Source: Scolanthus callimorphus (lineage: Eukaryota; Cnidaria; Anthozoa; Actiniaria; Edwardsiidae). Taken from it: a DNA stretch of 64,000 bases. The stretch is from contig JAWWUD010000105.1 of the NCBI GenBank assembly GCA_033964015.1, positions 62,001-126,000 on the forward strand. Reading direction: 5' to 3'. Position 1 is the stretch's first letter; each line of letters begins with the position of its first letter. Position numbers and translations under genes: made by a program. The notes below the pieces were generated by a model that did no database searches, was not told where the DNA came from, and worked only from the letters and a program-made list of their open reading frames with translations. Positions 53,838-63,310 of this stretch are shown here, in pieces.

Positions 53838-54464
53838 TTAACGGATTACTGAGCCTTCAGAATACGAAGTCCTCGTATAGTAGCCCCGCACATATTGTCC
53901 TGCCACGTTCATGTGAACGCCATCGTCGTGGACATGACACAATGGCTTTATATCGTGTCTCCAAACAAACACCCCGGGAATTTCTCCCAAAACAACCTCT
54001 AAATATTGATTTAGGAGGTTGGCCTTTGAATTAAACTGGGTCAGAGGTGAACGTACGTGGCGCTGTAGGCGTTGGGTGACTAGACAAACTCCAACCGTAC
54101 GCACTGAAGACGAAGCCATGATTTGTGCAACCAAGTCGTCAATGGCGGATCCGACTACTTCGGGCCTTGCCGATGGCAAGTCATTTGTGCCGATCTCAAG
54201 TATAACGATGGATGGGGAAATGTCCTGGATCACCTGGAGGCGATTTTGCCATAATTCGTTCACGGTTAAACCGCCAACGCCATGCAAAGTTATCGAGGCC
54301 GTGGTTGTTGACAGCTCAAAATCCAGTCGAGCTCTTGGATCAGAATTATTCCCCAGGTCATGTCGAAGTCTTTTAACAAAAGAATGACCCAAAACCAGAA
54401 CTCGGGGCAACTGAGACATGGCTCCGTCCTCGGGTAACACTAAATTATTGAACTTACCTCTCAA
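53838..54464 (-). CDS. SGNH/GDSL-type hydrolase, probably element-encoded
   Basis: The 208-residue frame is intact. Block I is VLVLGHSFVKRLRHD (Ser in GHS, the expected nucleophile), block II is GVGGLTV (Gly), block III is VILEIGTNDLPSARP (Asn), and block V is HDDGVHMNVAGQY (Asp and His). All four residues of the SGNH tetrad are present, and the length suits a single-domain lipase/esterase-like fold. No signal peptide or membrane segment. The first ATG is at 54464; a second at 54418 (MSQLPRVLV) starts right before the domain and may be the true start. Similar domains occur in cnidarian retroelement proteins, so I infer a mobile-element origin. The substrate is unknown. The decayed gypsy element lies just upstream on the same strand. 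Confidence 0.75.
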   Translation of the reverse strand: MRGKFNNLVLPEDGAMSQLPRVLVLGHSFVKRLRHDLGNNSDPRARLDFELSTTTASITLHGVGGLTVNELWQNRLQVIQDISPSIVILEIGTNDLPSARPEVVGSAIDDLVAQIMASSSVRTVGVCLVTQRLQRHVRSPLTQFNSKANLLNQYLEVVLGEIPGVFVWRHDIKPLCHVHDDGVHMNVAGQYVRGYYTRTSYSEGSVIR

Positions 54465-54498
54465 TATGCTTGAAAATGGAGAAAAAATAAAAAATTCT

Positions 54499-54691
54499 TA
54501 TGCAAGACTGCAATTGCTCGTTGGTCTTGCAAGTGACCATGACAGTAAATCCCCAGAGGGGATAGCATTGATTATCAATTGAATAGCCCCTATCACGCGC
54601 CGGCACGTGCCGCCCTCGTGATTACGGTGTAACACAATACTATGATTCTGGGAAAGGGCATAAATGTTCTATTGGTGCCCAATAATTTATT
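54499..54691. repeat. LTR insert fragment shared with 32722-32916
   Basis: TATGCAAGACTGCAATTGCT through GGTGCCCAATAATTTATTTA matches 32722-32916 with few differences. It ends exactly where gypsy LTR sequence (CTTTGACAACCACAAG) resumes, so it sits inside the 3' LTR. Confidence 0.8.
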
Positions 54692-54784
54692 TACTTTGAC
54701 AACCACAAGAATTCGAGTATACAGCACTTATCTCTCTGTGGCCATGTGGCCGTGACGTCACTGACACAGGGTGACCACGTCACA
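54689..54784 (-). repeat. Gypsy 3' LTR, partial
   Basis: ACTTTGACAACCACAAGAAT ... GACCACGTCACA matches the right two thirds of the 5' LTR at 58649-58793. On the element's strand it begins TGTGACGTGG directly after a purine-rich tract (AAAGAGGGGAAGA), which is the expected polypurine tract (54785-54798). Its other end is replaced by the shared insert at 54499-54691. Confidence 0.8.
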
Positions 54785-54870
54785 TCTTCCCCTCTTTAAA
54801 ACAATGATGATTGGATAACAAAATGTCACAGTCCTATAATCAATTTCTAAATAATAAAGTCACTGTCCGC

Positions 54871-55482
54871 TTACTGGAAACGCTCTTGGGGCTTTACTAC
54901 TCTGTCTGACGAGGCTTGATATCCTTCCGGCTTGACTCTCATCGGTGATACTGGTGGCGGTGGAACTGCGTTGGACTCTTTGCTGACAGCAGACGCGGCA
55001 GGCTGCTCACTATTGATAATGATCTCAGGAGCAGGCGGTTGCTGTGGTGGATTTCTTTCGATCGCAGTTGGCGGGGATGGCAGCTCCTCAGGAGGATCAA
55101 CCATCAACACAGCTGTGTGGCGCAGATGTCTCCGATTGGGCCGGTATACGCTGCCGTCGTCAGTGCGTACGTGATAAGATCTGATATCAACTTTGCCTTC
55201 GACTGTAGCTTGTTTCCACTTCTGTTTCTTGCCTATCTTGGTTGTTGGCTGAAGACGAACGACATCCCCAGGACGTAGCTCTTCTAACTCCTTTGTACCT
55301 TTGTTATAGTTGACATTTTGCTTAGCCCTTTGCAGTCGAAGCTTTTGTTCTACATCATCAGGTACTTTAGGCTTCAGCAACTGGTTGGACGTTGGTAAGA
55401 ATGTCTTGGTCCTCCTTCCGAACAATCGCTGGGCTGGAGATGAATTCAGCGTTTCGGTAGGTGTATTTCGCCAATCTAACAA
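54871..55482 (-). pseudogene. Gypsy integrase C-terminal region and tail
   Basis: MLDWRNTPTETLNSSPAQRL is the conserved end of the integrase catalytic region. GDVVRLQP with a basic small-barrel-like stretch follows, then a Pro-rich tail. The frame is open for 203 residues. Upstream (55483-55690) the reading is broken by frame changes (a segment containing NAVKTAKRLMRKA is visible in another frame). It would bind LTR ends or chromatin during insertion. Confidence 0.8.
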
Positions 55483-55681
55483 AGCAATGTATGGGTCGCA
55501 TTAGAGTCGGCAGCTTTCCTCATTAGACGCTTAGCAGTCTTGACCGCATTCTTTCCCATTAGATTGTGGGTAGCCTGCTGAGCTGGTTACTTGGTCGAAC
55601 CCGTACTCTTTGGCGAAGATTTCGAATTCTGACGACGTAAATGGCTGATTATCTGACATAAACTGATCTGGGATCCCGTGT

Positions 55682-56020
55682 CTAGCAAAGTGTGCTTTGA
55701 GTTTCTTGATGACTTCTGGTGCTCAAACGATCCACTTCAAAGAAACTCGAATAATAATCGACAGTTATGAGATAGTCCTTCAAATCGTAGGCAAAGAGGT
55801 TCGCTGCTACTTTCGCCCACGGTCTAGATGGAATTTCATGGCAAATAATGGGTTCTTTGGCCTGGGCTACATGGTAGTTGTTGCATGTTTCGCATCTCGA
55901 TACGAACTCTTCCACTTCGGCATTCATGTTGGGCCAGTATAGCGCTTCTCTGGCTCTGCGTAAGCAACCTTGGATTCCGATGTGACTTCGATGGACCTTT
56001 TGTAGCATTTCGTTTTTCAT
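55682..56020 (-). pseudogene. Gypsy integrase zinc-binding and start of core
   Basis: The HHCC finger is intact (HRSHIGIQGCLRRAREALYW ... SRCETCNN). The core begins PWAKVAANLFAYDLKDYLIT. The residue expected to be the first catalytic Asp, in a V-x-x-D-L-F context, is Asn here (codon AAC), so the active site is damaged. The second Asp lies beyond a frame break and cannot be confirmed. Confidence 0.8.
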
Positions 56021-56251
56021 ACGTGCTGGTATGACTAACCTCTCTCCTTTGAATATTATACCGTTCTGTAGAGTTAACTCTTCTCTAAATGGGAAGTAAT
56101 CTCTAAGGGAGACTTGACCTTCTTCCCTTTCTGATGATTGACTTGCGTTCCCGTAGGACTGTGTCGTTCTCCGTAGCTACTTGGGTTGGTTCGGTAACAG
56201 GGAGATACTGTACCATGTTGATTGCTTCTTCTTCTTTTTCCGTCTTTCCTC
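56021..56251 (-). other. Gypsy linker between RNase H and integrase
   Basis: Minus-strand readings give fragments such as GIIFKGERLVIPARMKNEM-like text in broken frames. It is pol linker without its own motif. Confidence 0.5.
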
Positions 56252-56866
56252 TCAATTTTTCAACATCCACCACGTCTCCTTCTTCTCTTTGTTTACATCG
56301 ACGTGCTTATCAAAAGCACGACTGAGCGTGTCCGCAAGAACTACCTCAACGCCTCTCCTGTACATGACTGTGAGATCAAACTTCTGTAGCCTCAGTAGCA
56401 TCCTCTGGAGTCTCTTTGGAGAACTTATAAGACTCTTCTTGAAAATACTCTCCAGGGGTTTATGGTCAGTTTCACGTTTCACTGGTCGACCATACAGGAA
56501 CTGCTCGAAACGCTCGACTCCAAATACTAGAGCCAGCATTTCTTTTTCGATCTGTGCATAGTTCGTTTCGGTCGCTGTCATTGCCCTAGACGCGTACGCA
56601 ACTGGTTGCTGATTCTGCATCAAGCAAGCTCCAATACCTTTGTCAGACGCATCGCATTGCAACTCGACGGGGAGCTCAGGGTCGAAGAACTTCAAAACTG
56701 GCGCTTCCGAGATGATTTGTTTCACCTTTCTGAAACTTCTACCTTTCACATCGTCGTCCCAGTGGAAGTGACTGTCGTCCTTCAGTAAATATCCCGAAAG
56801 GCATCCTGGTCCAACGGAATCTTCCCCAAGGTGTTCCGAAGTTTGTAAGGAAACTGCTTTCGGCAT
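56252..56866 (-). pseudogene. Gypsy RNase H, fused to RT by an internal deletion
   Basis: From about 56790 the frame reads LLKDDSHFHWDDDVKGRSFR, APVLKFFDPELPVELQCDAS, then DKGIGACLMQNQQPVAYASR, MLALVFGVERFEQFLYGRPV and TDHKPLESIFKK. This is the gypsy-type connection and RNase H domain with its catalytic Asp (CDAS) and the TDHKPL motif. Upstream of 56790 the frame enters RT sequence directly, with nothing equivalent to the palm core or the thumb. A deletion of several hundred bases is therefore inferred. Confidence 0.85.
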
Positions 56867-57290
56867 CTAGTCACACGTGCCAAAATCCATTCTTTGCGTC
56901 AACCACAGTGAATACCTTAGCGTTAGCTAGCTGTGGAAGAAGATCGTCAATGACAGGTAATGGATAGCGGTTTCTTTTCAGAGCCTTATTCAGGGGCTTA
57001 GGATCAATACACAGACGATTTTTCCCATTGCTTTTCCTCACTACTACTAGCGATGACACCCAGTCAGTAGGAGCGTCTACTGGTCGTAGAATGCCCTTAT
57101 TTACTAAACGATCAATTTCTTCTTTGAGGGGATCTGTGACTGCTAAAGGCACCTTTCTCACAGGTAAGGTTACGGGCGTGACTGTTTTATCTACTTCAAG
57201 GTGCAATTTCCCTTCGAGTTTACCCTCCCCTGAAAATACATCCTTGAACTCGTCACAAATATTTGTGGAATCCAGGGGGTTGATCGACAT
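56786..57290 (-). pseudogene. Gypsy reverse transcriptase, palm core deleted
   Basis: VTDPLKEEIDRLVNKGILRP, SSLVVVRKSNGKNRLCIDPK, LNKALKRNRYPLPVIDDLLP and motif A VFTVVDAKNGFWHV are clear. A TGA stop follows motif A directly. The next residues (RFRWTRMPFGI) reach motif B, and then the reading jumps at about 56790 to the connection domain. The YxDD-type motif C is absent from the element. This copy cannot encode active RT. Confidence 0.85.
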
Positions 57291-57601
57291 AATGTCTCAT
57301 TGTTCACAGTCATTAAGTTGAACAGTTGAATGGCTCGAACTCCGAGAATAGGGACATGTCCATCAGAAGCAACTACATAATCAATGGTGTGAATCTGACT
57401 GTTTTTTGGGTTGAGAGTTTCTATTTCCACAGACCCCAGGGGCTTTAGCTCTGATTTATTGAACATTATCAGGGTAGACTTGCACTCTTTCAGTCGAATG
57501 GATTGATCGGGAAACACACTTCTGAAAATGCTTTCAGGCAAAATATTCACCGTGGACCCACTTTCGATTTGAAAGGAGACACTTTCTTCACATAATTGCA
57601 T
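57191..57601 (-). pseudogene. Gypsy protease region with altered active site
   Basis: VSFQIESGSTVNILPESIFR corresponds to the retroviral-type aspartic protease active site. The family normally has D-(T/S)-G; here the codon is GAA (Glu), so the catalytic residue is replaced. The flap/C-terminal part GHVPILGVRAIQLFNLM is recognisable. The frame is open into the RT start. Loss of the Asp fits the decay seen elsewhere in the element. Confidence 0.8.
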
Positions 57602-57964
57602 TGTAGCAAAAATCTATTCATATTCTAAGTGTTCAGTGAACCAACATATTCAACTGAAAAAGAATAATCACTCTCCTCCTGGCTATCTGATTCTGATGCA
57701 CTCCCGACGTAATGCACCGATTTCGGTTTCTCTTTTGGCTTGGCTGCTTTTTCCCTTTACACACTTCAGAGCCTGAAAAATGGTTTTCTATACCGCAGTC
57801 ATTGCATCGCTTTTGCCAAGCAAAACACTATTCCTTTTTCCTTTGGTGGAATTTGAAACAAAATTTGCACTTGATTGGCACCGAATAATTATCTGGCGCG
57901 GGGCACTGTCCCTTTTTGGGTCTCTGACCTTTATTTCCGGGACAATGACGCGGGATACCTGTAG
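57602..57964 (-). pseudogene. Gypsy gag zinc-knuckle region with stop
   Basis: On the minus strand CKFCFKFHQRKKE is followed by a TAG, then CFAWQKRCNDCGIENHF and a Cys: a pair of Cys/His knuckles typical of this gypsy group, interrupted by the stop. Forward-strand readings in this region are shadows. Confidence 0.75.
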
Positions 57965-58649
57965 TCATGGCGCTGACCGACTCCTCGCTCTGAGACATTT
58001 CTTTGAGTTGTTTGCTAGTGTTTTCATTCGCGCGGCAAATGTCAATGCACTTTTTAGAGTGAGCTTTCCTTCGCTGAGCAGTTTTTTGCGTGTGCTGTTA
58101 TCTCTAATGCCAATGACAATTCTATCGCGCAGCATGCTATCTTTCAGCTCGCCATAAGAACATGTTTTGATAAGTGACCTCAGACTTCTTAGATAGGAAT
58201 CAAATGTCTCACCTTCCTCTTGATCTCGCTTATTGAACAAATACCTTTCGTAGGTTTAGTTTGTTTCTCCCACAAAATACCTCTCTAACAGCTCGACAAA
58301 TTTGTCTACATCTGTTTTATCTTCCTTGTGCGAACGGAAGGCCGTCGTAAACTAACACATCCGCCCCGATACATGTGAGCAAAGTGGCCGTTCGCCTGGC
58401 TTTATTCTGTTTGTTGAGTTGCGAAGCGACTTCATAATTCTGCCAAAGCCTCCTAAATTTCTTCAAATTGGTCGAAAGGTTTCCTGTCAGATCCAACATT
58501 GATGGTAGAGGTATGTTGGAAGGCATAAACACAGCGGGTGTAGCTTGTGTTGTCCTTCGGCCATGACGATTTCTCGAAGGAGAAAACCAACACTTGACGT
58601 CTTTCCACGGCAATAGGTTATAGACCAGGTCTAGCACTTCTGACACCAT
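57965..58649 (-). pseudogene. Gypsy gag
   Basis: The upper part begins close to the PBS (MVSEVLDLVY...) and includes MLDLTGNLSTNLKKFRRLWQ, NYEVASQLNKQ and ARRTATLLTCIGADVLVYDG. The lower part (58240 downward) reads RDQEEGETFDSYLRSLRSLI, KTCSYGELKDSMLRDRIVIG and TLKSALTFAARM. This is the capsid-type region of cnidarian Ty3/gypsy gag. The two parts are in different frames, with the shift between 58240 and 58320. Confidence 0.8.
58625..58648 (-). promoter_or_regulatory. Gypsy primer binding site
   Basis: Immediately internal to the 5' LTR on the element's strand is TGGTGTCAGAAGTGC, where a tRNA 3' end would prime first-strand synthesis. TGGTGTCAGAAG is a common gypsy PBS pattern. The exact tRNA is not determined. 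Confidence 0.6.
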
Positions 58650-58793
58650 GTAACATTATCAGAATGACAGACTACTAAAACACTGGCCGTAAACTCCTTT
58701 TACTTTGACAACCACAAGAAGTCGAGTATACAGCACTGATCTCTATGTGGCCATGTGGCCGTGACGTCACTGACACAGGGTGACCACGTCACA
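58649..58793 (-). repeat. Gypsy 5' LTR, 145 bp
   Basis: Bounded by TG...CA on the plus strand (TGTAACATTATCAGAATGAC ... GGGTGACCACGTCACA). Shares about 95 bp with the partial LTR at 54689-54784 and about 55 bp with 32428-32482. Contains GTGACGTCACTGACACAGGG. Confidence 0.85.
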
Positions 58794-60221
58794 GTAAACA
58801 CGCTAAAATAGCCCACAGCTTACCCGCGCGACTCGAAGTGCTTTTGATTTTCCATAATGAAAATCGACGCAAACTTAATATATAGATTTAGCCACTGGCT
58901 AAAAGCGGAGCTCCCGGTTGTGTACATGGTTTGTCACTATAATAATCTTTTCAGAAAAAATGTCTCTAAATATGTGCAGTATACAGAGATGCAGATGAAA
59001 ATAAGAACGAAAGAAAGGTAAAAAAAGGTACTAACCCCTCACAATTGAATAATTCTAACAAGGTGCAACAGTGTAATCAAGAGAAAAGCTTTTCTTTGTC
59101 ATGAGCTGTTTTAATATTTCAACATATACATACCATACATGTACCATATTATTACGTGTTCATTGTATTTTTATTAAAATGTCTCACCCCAGAAAATACC
59201 CAACATGAATAAGCAGAGAAATTCAGAATACTGTAGTTGTTTGTCAATTTTGGTAATTTGACTGAATTTCTGTGTAACATTTATTGCAAATTCCAATTGT
59301 AAGGGAAGGAACATTTTTTTTGAGTGGTTGGGAGTGGGGGTACGGAGGCACAAGGGTAAGGCCATACCTATATGAAAGCTTTTCAGGGGAGGGCACACCA
59401 TTCTCTTGCTTGTTACTTTCCATTTAATTAATTGTCCATTTAATACCTCCTAGTTCATAACTTAAACTACTATTTTATATATACACTTTTTTCATGATGC
59501 ATAGTCTTCTCAGAAGCCTTGGAGCAAAACGTATAACAAGGTGAGGGGAGGTTTGCACCTTTCCTAGACCCCTGCAGATGGGGGGGGGGGGGGAGACGTT
59601 TTCCCTAAAAATACAAGGGAGGGCCAACACTTTATTGAAAACAGTGCTGAAATTCACCAGTCCTCTCCCAGTCCTCTCCCCCACCCCTCTCCCCCACCCC
59701 CTTGAAATAAATAAAACTACCTTCCATGTGTGCAAAACCCACCATGGGAGATGAGTATTTGATAATCTGGCATTGTGTGGACCTTCCAGAAAATATCCAT
59801 CCCCCTCCCATGGAATGGTGTTGAAAAGTACCCCCCCCCCCCCCCCCCCCACCAAAAAATAAAAAATAAAATAAATAAAAAAATCATAAAAAAATAAATT
59901 ACAGTATTTGTATGGAAAAAGTCAGGATAGTTGACCCCCCAATTACTCTGGCGTTTCCAATCCCTTCCGTGGAGGGGGGGGGGGGATATTTTCTGGAAAC
60001 CACACACAGTCAGTACTATCTATGTCTATGTACCATGCATTACACATTACAATGAGATTATGGATTATGAAGATGGAGATTCATATGAGGTATCTTCCAT
60101 CAGTTCATGGAAATCTAGAGCAATTAATCAAAACAAAATCAATTCCCATGGGTATCACTTATAGGGGTGCTACATGATTTTGTATCACACCAACTCAATG
60201 AAAGTTATACCATTTTTGGTC
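58794..60221. other. AT-rich sequence with homopolymer runs
   Basis: No gene recognised. G runs at 59580-59594 and 59977-59986 and a C run at 59831-59850. GGAGGGG/CCCCTCC-rich motifs recur with opposite sense around 59540-59990, which suggests old foldback debris. Confidence 0.5.
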
Positions 60222-60766
60222 CCAGGGTGAAGTTTCCGTGTTTTCGAACCAAGTTGAAGTCGTATTTGGGTGAATTCAATGGTAGTTCGTTTTGCCTCAG
60301 TGATTCTAGTCTTGCTCTGTTTCTTGCTGAAACTTCACCTGGGGACACTCACTAGGATTCTCAGTTCTATCAATCAAAAACGTCAGTCCCAAAGGCGGGG
60401 CTTCGGGGACCTCCTATCATTGGATGCCGCGTTTGGCGCCTTCTCATTGGCAGCAGGTTTAGTTCCCGAATGATCACATTGTATTATTCAAGGGGAGATG
60501 ATTGGCACGATCTTGTTCCTGAACTAATCCTGCTGCCAATGAGAAGGGGCTTAATTCATCATCCAATGATAGGAGGCCATGAAGGTCCGCCTTTGATTGA
60601 TAGAACTGAGAATCCTAGTCAATGTCCCCAGGGTGAAGTTTCAGCAAGAAACAGAGCATCCTATGAGGTCAACCTGCAGCAAGTATAAACAAACTACCAT
60701 TGAAAATATAACCCAAATACAACTTCAAACTTGGTTCGAAAACACGGAAAACTTCACCCTGGGACA
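60222..60766. mobile_element. 545-bp foldback element
   Basis: CCCAGGGTGAAGTTTCCGTG, TTTTCGAACCAAGTTGAAGT on the left is inverted at 60725-60766 (ACTTGGTTCGAAAACACGGA, AAACTTCACCCTGGG). The arms continue inward for about 240 bases with GAAACTTCACC..., TGAGAATCCTAG and CCTATCATTGGATG pairs. No ORF. Confidence 0.8.
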
Positions 60767-61757
60767 AGGGTATGAAAAGCTATGTCTAAACCAACCTATG
60801 TGTGCACTGTGCAATTACAACTAAGGGACTGGTCATAAACTAGAGGGGGAAAGGGCTGGTGCATTTCTGTTTTGGTCTACATGTACATGTTTTTTTTGGA
60901 AACCCTCCCCTGACAAGATGCAGGAAAAATGTTGGCCCTCCCAAATGTGGTGACATAATTAATGGTGACCCTCCCCCATCATTCACTGGATCTAGATATT
61001 GCTAAAAAGACATTTTTATTACTTTCTAAAATCCATTTTCATGTAATAATAGCAGATTCGATTATGTCTTTTGTTTAGGGAAAAAGAATCCGAAAGTTAC
61101 TTCATCTGTACGTATGTTTTACATAAAATACTCACAAATATCCTAAACTTCAACAGACTATTAATTCTCAATTAATAATAACTACACACAAGAGAATTTA
61201 AAAATTCTGACCAATATATTTTGGATAGATAAAGTAGGGTAGAGTGATACTATTAGAGTATCTTGTACAGTTGAAATATTGGTGGAGTCAGAATTTTATA
61301 ATTTCTCTTATGTGAGTATTTATGTTTAACATACATCTGTACATTATGTTGCTAAAATCTTGCCAAGTTCAGTGTAGTTCAGCCATAGCATTAGTCTCCA
61401 AACACTAAAAAAAACTAGTGGGGGGGGGGGGGGAGACAACATATAAACAACTTAAGTCAGCTTTTAGGGAAAGTTTAAAATCTCTTGCGCACGATGCGCG
61501 GTGGAAATTTAGAGCCCAGCATGTAGAATTAACCCATGTGTGGGGGAATTTACTGGGGAAAAACTGTGGGGGCACAGGCCTCCCTGACGCTATAATCACT
61601 ATGGCCCTGTGACAACATTTGCGTAAAAAATAATGACCCTCCCTTTATCATTTGCACCATGCGAGACTGTGATCATATTATCATAAGGTTTTATGTATTC
61701 ACTCTAAATAGTAGACAGTGCCAATTCAATAACTTCTGCTGTGCACAAGAAACCCTT
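60767..61757. other. Unassigned AT-rich sequence
   Basis: G13 run at 61421-61433. A degenerate inverted pair around TTGAAATATTGGTGGAGTCAGAATTTTATAATTTCTC (61271) and TTCTGACCAATATATTTTGG (61205) is weak. No gene found. Confidence 0.4.
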
Positions 61758-62196
61758 AAGCCTAGTTTCCATAAAGTCTTATCTGTCGTATCTGACGTCT
61801 CATCAGTCAACCGTGAAACAACGACAACAGCAATACTTTAATGCCCTCTGTAGTAACAGGATACAGTTCAAGAAAAGTTATGAATTAAAGTATTAACTTA
61901 ATTAGAGGATCACAGTTACCTAAAAATAGCAGAGTTAATCAAGTTAGGTAACAGTGGTCAAGCAGATAATAGTCATTTACAATTCATAGGAGTTATAGTT
62001 AAGGTAGAGACAAACAAAGGAGAATAATTAACTAACAATAAAGAAAATAAATAAATAAATAAACAATAACAACAACAGCAACAGAGTAGTACACTATGAA
62101 ATAAGAGGATATGAAATAGAGAATTCCAATTTTCAATTGTTTCATGGTCGACTGATGAGACAGATACGACAGATAAGACTATATGGAAACTAGGCT
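61758..62196. mobile_element. Foldback MITE, large copy
   Basis: AAGCCTAGTTTCCATAAAGT, CTTATCTGTCGTATCTGACG, TCATCAGTCAACCGTGAAAC is inverted at 62141-62196. The arms match the 124-bp copy at 28414, but here the middle is about 330 bases longer and AT-rich (AATAAATAAATAAATAAACA at 62047). Confidence 0.75.
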
Positions 62197-63099
62197 AAAA
62201 TTAACAACTTCAGTACCATAAGTCATTGTCCTGTTGCCGAAGATCCAAGGCAGCAAAGAGAACACGGCTCCATCACCATCTTCTCAAGTAAAGTAGTTTT
62301 GATTGCCAGCCAAATGTACAGCAGCAGGGATCAGCAGCGAGCAGTGGTTTTCTTGTGTGCCGCTCGATACAATACAGTACGTTTTTCGGCTTTCTTATTT
62401 ATCTGTGAATCAGAATAATGATAATATGTTAGTCTTGACAGGCGTTTGTTTAACTCACTTTTCTTTAGCTACCTCGTGGTTCTTGTTTTGATTTCAAGAA
62501 ATGCCACTGAGCGTGCAGAAACCTAATGTTTTTCTCAACACACACGGCTCAAGCAATAGTTAGCCTTATTAGAAAGTTAAAGGAATTCTGGAGATTTTCG
62601 GGGTCGCATATTAACTCAAATGCATATTTTATTTTGAAGCTAAAACAAGTTCGCGTTTCAATGTCACGCCGCCGGCTTTGTTCTAGCCGCCCTTCTAGTT
62701 AGGATTCAAAAGTTAAATGCTTGAACTTTTAATTCCTACCTTCATCCCGAGTAGTTTTTTCTCCCGTGTATAGAAACAACCTCGGAACTGTGAATGTCCT
62801 GCCATCTCCCACTAAACACTGCTTTATCCAGGAATTTTGAACCACGAATTGCTCGACGGCCATTAAAGACGCGACTTTGTGTTGCTAATTATTTCTACAA
62901 ATAAAACCGTCCCTTCATAGCTTCTGCCGTAGTGGAAATGAGGGCTTCTCCCAGTTAATTTCACTCTTCAAAAAGTCGCTGCCCAGTTATTAAAACTCGG
63001 CTTTGTGAAAGAAATGGAGAGACCAGATGAAGAATGACTTCGCAAGGAAATGCACAGCCATATTGCATTCTACTCGGAGCTAAAATCTTGGTTGGACTT
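62197..63099. other. Unassigned sequence before the right-end satellite
   Basis: No exon, RNA or repeat could be supported. Confidence 0.4.
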
Positions 63100-63310
63100 C
63101 TAGATGATAGGAAGACACTCTTCTGATTTCTTCAGATACGGCTCAGACATTGTCTTGTACTCCCTGGCTTTTTGTAAACAAATTTCCATTTGCGTAGCAC
63201 AGTTCTGAAGTCGCGTACTGTCGATTTTCAGTTGTTTTAGAGTCTTCTCTTCACGAGATATTAATTTTTCAAGCATAGATGACGTCATCGATGACGTCAT
63301 ATCACGTGAC
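63100..63310 (-). CDS. Hypothetical coding fragment next to satellite
   Basis: On the minus strand the frame from the first satellite unit reads MLEKLISREEKTLKQLKIDS, TRLQNCATQMEICLQKAREY, KTMSEPYLKKSEECLPII and stops at 63100. It is rich in Lys/Glu/Leu with heptad-like spacing, suggesting a coiled coil. I do not recognise the protein. The 128-bp satellite shares its first 24 or so bases with the 5' part of this frame, but satellite units carry TGA where this frame has TTA. It may be the end of a real exon or chance. Confidence 0.3.

Noticed and set aside
56181..57321. Plus-strand frames across the gypsy pol region
   Set aside because: They are antisense shadows of the RT, RNase H and integrase frames.
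59474..60007. Gly/Pro-rich minus-strand frames
   Set aside because: They arise from poly-G/poly-C runs and foldback debris.
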